From NCBI RefSeq assembly GCF_015751785.1, contig NZ_JADOTY010000001.1, positions 1,178,001-1,242,000 on the forward strand: a stretch of DNA of 64,000 nucleotides. Reading direction: 5' to 3'. Below, one piece after another: positions 62,090 through 64,000 of the stretch. A program made the position numbers and the translations under genes. The notes under the pieces are model-generated. The model worked only from the letters and a program-made list of their open reading frames with translations, was not told where the DNA came from and made no database searches. The stretch comes from Micromonospora vinacea (GTDB lineage Bacteria; Actinomycetota; Actinomycetes; Mycobacteriales; Micromonosporaceae). Every line of letters begins with the position of its first letter. Positions within the stretch are counted from its first letter, which is position 1.

Positions 62090-63287
62090 CATCGACCCGC
62101 GGCTGCGGGAGCGGTTCGCCGCTTACCGCGCCGAGACGGTTTCCACTATCGCGGGTCCGGGACCGGACCAGGCCCGGCGAACCCTTCGGTGGCGGCGGCG
62201 GGCGAGGGCGGTGGCGGTGGCCGTGACGGCGATCGTCCTGGCTGTCGCACCGATCGTCGCCAACGCCGCGCTGCGCGATGACGGGTCGGTGCCGGTGCCG
62301 GCGCAGACCGGCGAGCCGTCCACGCCGCCGCCGAGTGCTCCCGCACCGACGCCGTCCACCCCGCTCACGCCCAGCACCACCACGTCCACGAGCCCGGCCG
62401 CACCGGACGGTCGGATCAGCCGGGCGCAGTTGCTGGCCGCCCCCGTTCTCCTACCGGCCTGGTCCTCGTACGCGAGGGGTTGCGCCACCTCGAACGTGCG
62501 GTTGCAGCCTCCGGCGCGCAACCAGGATGTGCCGACACTGGCAGACCTGGACCTGGGTTACACCGATCTGGACGGCGATGGCGCGACCGAGACGGTCGCC
62601 CTGGTCACCTGCCGGTTCGGCGAGGCCTCGGCGAAGCAACTCGTGGCGTTCGACCGCGACGGGCGCGGCCGAATCGTGACCATGGGCCGGGTCGTCGGCA
62701 CCGCCGAAGGGCTCGACGACATCACGGACGCCGACGTCACGGAGGACGGCAAGGTACGGGCACAGGTGGCGGACATCCAGCCCTGCTGCTCGATGCGGAG
62801 CTACTGGGCACAGAAGCAGTGGCGGACGTACCGGTGGACCGGCGACGGTTTCACCCAGAGCGACGGGCCGAGGTCCTTCGGCAGGGACCCCCGGCTGACC
62901 GACCTGGTGCTGTCCGGCGGCGACCTGGTGCTCGGGCCGGCCGACGCGGACGGGAAGCGTCCGGGCACCCTGACGGTGACCGTGACGAACAAGGGGCCGG
63001 TGGACGTGGCGCACATCGGCTTCGCCGAACTGAGCCTCATCGGCGCGTTGATCAGGGCCGACTCGTCGATCTGCGTGCCGTGGCGGGAAGGCGACGAGTC
63101 GGGGGCCAGCTGCCGCACGGCCGGCCTACGGTCCGGGGAGCGCCGGGCCTACACGTTCCACCTGCTGGTAGATCCGACGTCGCTGGACCAGCCCAGCGTC
63201 CGGGTCGTGCACTTCGACGACCAGGACCGGCACTGGATGGACCTGACCTACCGCGACAACCACGTGGATGTGCGGGTGGTTTCCTGA
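62082..63287 (+). CDS. Membrane-anchored protein, possible sigma regulator
   Basis: A 401-aa protein: cytosolic ~45 residues (MSDIDPRLRERFAAYRAETVSTI), one membrane helix (AVAVTAIVLAVAPIVANAAL), a Pro/Ser/Thr linker and an extracytoplasmic domain with a repeat-like LADLDLGYTDLDGDGATETVALVTC, which is a calcium/FG-GAP-like acidic pattern. The C-terminal part looks beta-rich. Coupled to the sigma gene with GGAGGTGGGCA, it is likely a regulator or sensor, though no canonical anti-sigma motif is seen. Confidence 0.75.
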   Translation: MSDIDPRLRERFAAYRAETVSTIAGPGPDQARRTLRWRRRARAVAVAVTAIVLAVAPIVANAALRDDGSVPVPAQTGEPSTPPPSAPAPTPSTPLTPSTTTSTSPAAPDGRISRAQLLAAPVLLPAWSSYARGCATSNVRLQPPARNQDVPTLADLDLGYTDLDGDGATETVALVTCRFGEASAKQLVAFDRDGRGRIVTMGRVVGTAEGLDDITDADVTEDGKVRAQVADIQPCCSMRSYWAQKQWRTYRWTGDGFTQSDGPRSFGRDPRLTDLVLSGGDLVLGPADADGKRPGTLTVTVTNKGPVDVAHIGFAELSLIGALIRADSSICVPWREGDESGASCRTAGLRSGERRAYTFHLLVDPTSLDQPSVRVVHFDDQDRHWMDLTYRDNHVDVRVVS

Positions 63288-63297
63288 CCCCGCCGAT

Positions 63298-63328
63298 CAG
63301 GCCCGGCCGGCACTTCCGGCCGGGCCTG
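63298..63328 (+). terminator. Terminator of the sigma/regulator pair
   Basis: CAGGCCCGGCCGG and its complement form a 13-bp stem with a CACTT loop, 10 nt past the stop. Confidence 0.7.
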
Positions 63329-63459
63329 GTGCCACGGGCTTCATCGGGCGTTCACCGAACCGTTGCGGGAGGACCGCAACCTGATCCGGCTTTCCCACGT
63401 GTGGCGAACGAGCGGCGTCGCCCCGACGAGGGAGGGCGACGGAGACGGGGAGGACCCAG

Positions 63460-64000
63460 GTGAGGGTGAGCACCGAATCGAGGCTCGACAAGCCTCCACC
63501 AGAGGACCTGGCCCGCCAGGCCGGTCGGCCGTCTACCGACAGCGTCGACTTCGATCAGCTGTACCACGCTCACTTTCGGTCGCTGACCATTCAGCTCGCC
63601 GCGTACTGCGGCGACCTGAACCAGGCTCAGGATCTGGTTCAGGAGGCGTTCTGCCGGGCCTTCGCCCGGTGGGCGAAGGTATCGCGTTACGACGACCCGG
63701 TCGCCTGGGTGCGGCGGGTCGCCTGGAACCTGGCCACCAGCCGCTGGCGCCGGCTGCGGACCGCCCAGGCATACCTGCGACGTCAGCGGGAGGAGCACGT
63801 GCCCGGCCCCGGCCCGGACCGGGTCGTGTTGGCGCGGGCACTGGCGGCACTGCCGCCGAACCATCGACGTGTGGTGGTGTTGCACCACCTCGCGGACCTC
63901 TCTGTCACCGAGATCGCCCAGCAGGAAGACGTGCCGGAGGGCACGGTGAAGTCCTGGTTGCATCGGGGCCGTGCCGCGCTGGCGGCCCAGCTGGCTCCGC
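63460..64000 (+). CDS. Second SigE-family sigma factor, cut by window edge
   Basis: The first ~180 residues of a sigma factor closely resembling the one at 61523: FDQLYHAHFRSLTIQLAAYCGDLNQAQDLVQEAFCRAFARW and LPPNHRRVVVLHHLADLSVTEIAQQEDVPEGTVKSWLHRGR. GTG 63460 follows GGGGAGGACCC. It probably arose by tandem duplication and may have its own regulator beyond the edge. Confidence 0.92.
   Translation, partial: MRVSTESRLDKPPPEDLARQAGRPSTDSVDFDQLYHAHFRSLTIQLAAYCGDLNQAQDLVQEAFCRAFARWAKVSRYDDPVAWVRRVAWNLATSRWRRLRTAQAYLRRQREEHVPGPGPDRVVLARALAALPPNHRRVVVLHHLADLSVTEIAQQEDVPEGTVKSWLHRGRAALAAQLAP

Overview
The window is high-GC actinobacterial chromosome, most likely from the Micromonosporaceae (Micromonospora or a close relative). 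The reasons are the gene order rpoC-rpoB-rplL-rplJ ... rplA-rplK-nusG-secE-tRNA-Trp-MaoC-MaoC-rpmG, many GTG starts, a SigE-type sigma pair, a split second complex I cluster and an actinomycete integrative and conjugative element (AICE). Genus is inferred from protein character and synteny only.

Layout. (1) 1-12352, minus strand: translation/transcription core (rpoC 5' end, rpoB, rplL, rplJ with an L10-type leader and attenuator, an ABC exporter pair, rplA, rplK, nusG, secE, tRNA-Trp, two MaoC-like dehydratase subunits, rpmG, tRNA-Met, tRNA-Thr). (2) 12446-17000: a membrane GAF-GGDEF-EAL protein, a tiny exported protein made of a 10-residue tandem repeat, and an epoxide hydrolase. (3) 17168-18660: a degraded zone with two integrase 3'-end remnants, a Nudix gene and a hypothetical gene, probably left by older elements. 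(4) 18776-40154: a 21,379-bp AICE inserted in the 3' half of tRNA-Tyr, bounded by 115-bp direct repeats. (5) 40334-45191: YajQ, a HAD phosphatase, two MFS transporters and an unknown protein. (6) 45259-60238: HtpX and a scattered nuo set (N, M, L, K, J, I; then H and C; then B), interrupted by Uma2, SnoaL, GST, dehydrogenase and DUF2252 genes and by a 163-bp MITE-like palindrome. (7) 60376-64000: a secreted protein and two related SigE-type sigma factors, the second cut by the window end.

The AICE has the classical backbone as one tightly coupled minus-strand series: a 131-aa first gene, an 18-codon leader, a TraB/FtsK translocase, two small proteins, a Spd-like membrane protein, a HUH replication initiator, an excisionase and a tyrosine integrase. 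Most junctions after the leader overlap as ATGA or GTGA. A short GntR repressor at 31250 has a site in its own promoter matching the perfect inverted repeat in front of the first backbone gene, which suggests a KorSA-like switch. Cargo includes a PIN-domain/coiled-coil protein, a helicase plus beta-class adenine methyltransferase pair resembling type III restriction-modification, a winged-helix/DUF3800-like pair, and a GntR-UTRA/glycosyltransferase/DUF6907-like module.

The strongest candidates for under-described biology are the GDIVWQ repeat peptide next to the c-di-GMP enzyme, the AICE cargo, the nested AICE remnants, and the complex I set that lacks A, D, E, F and G inside the window.
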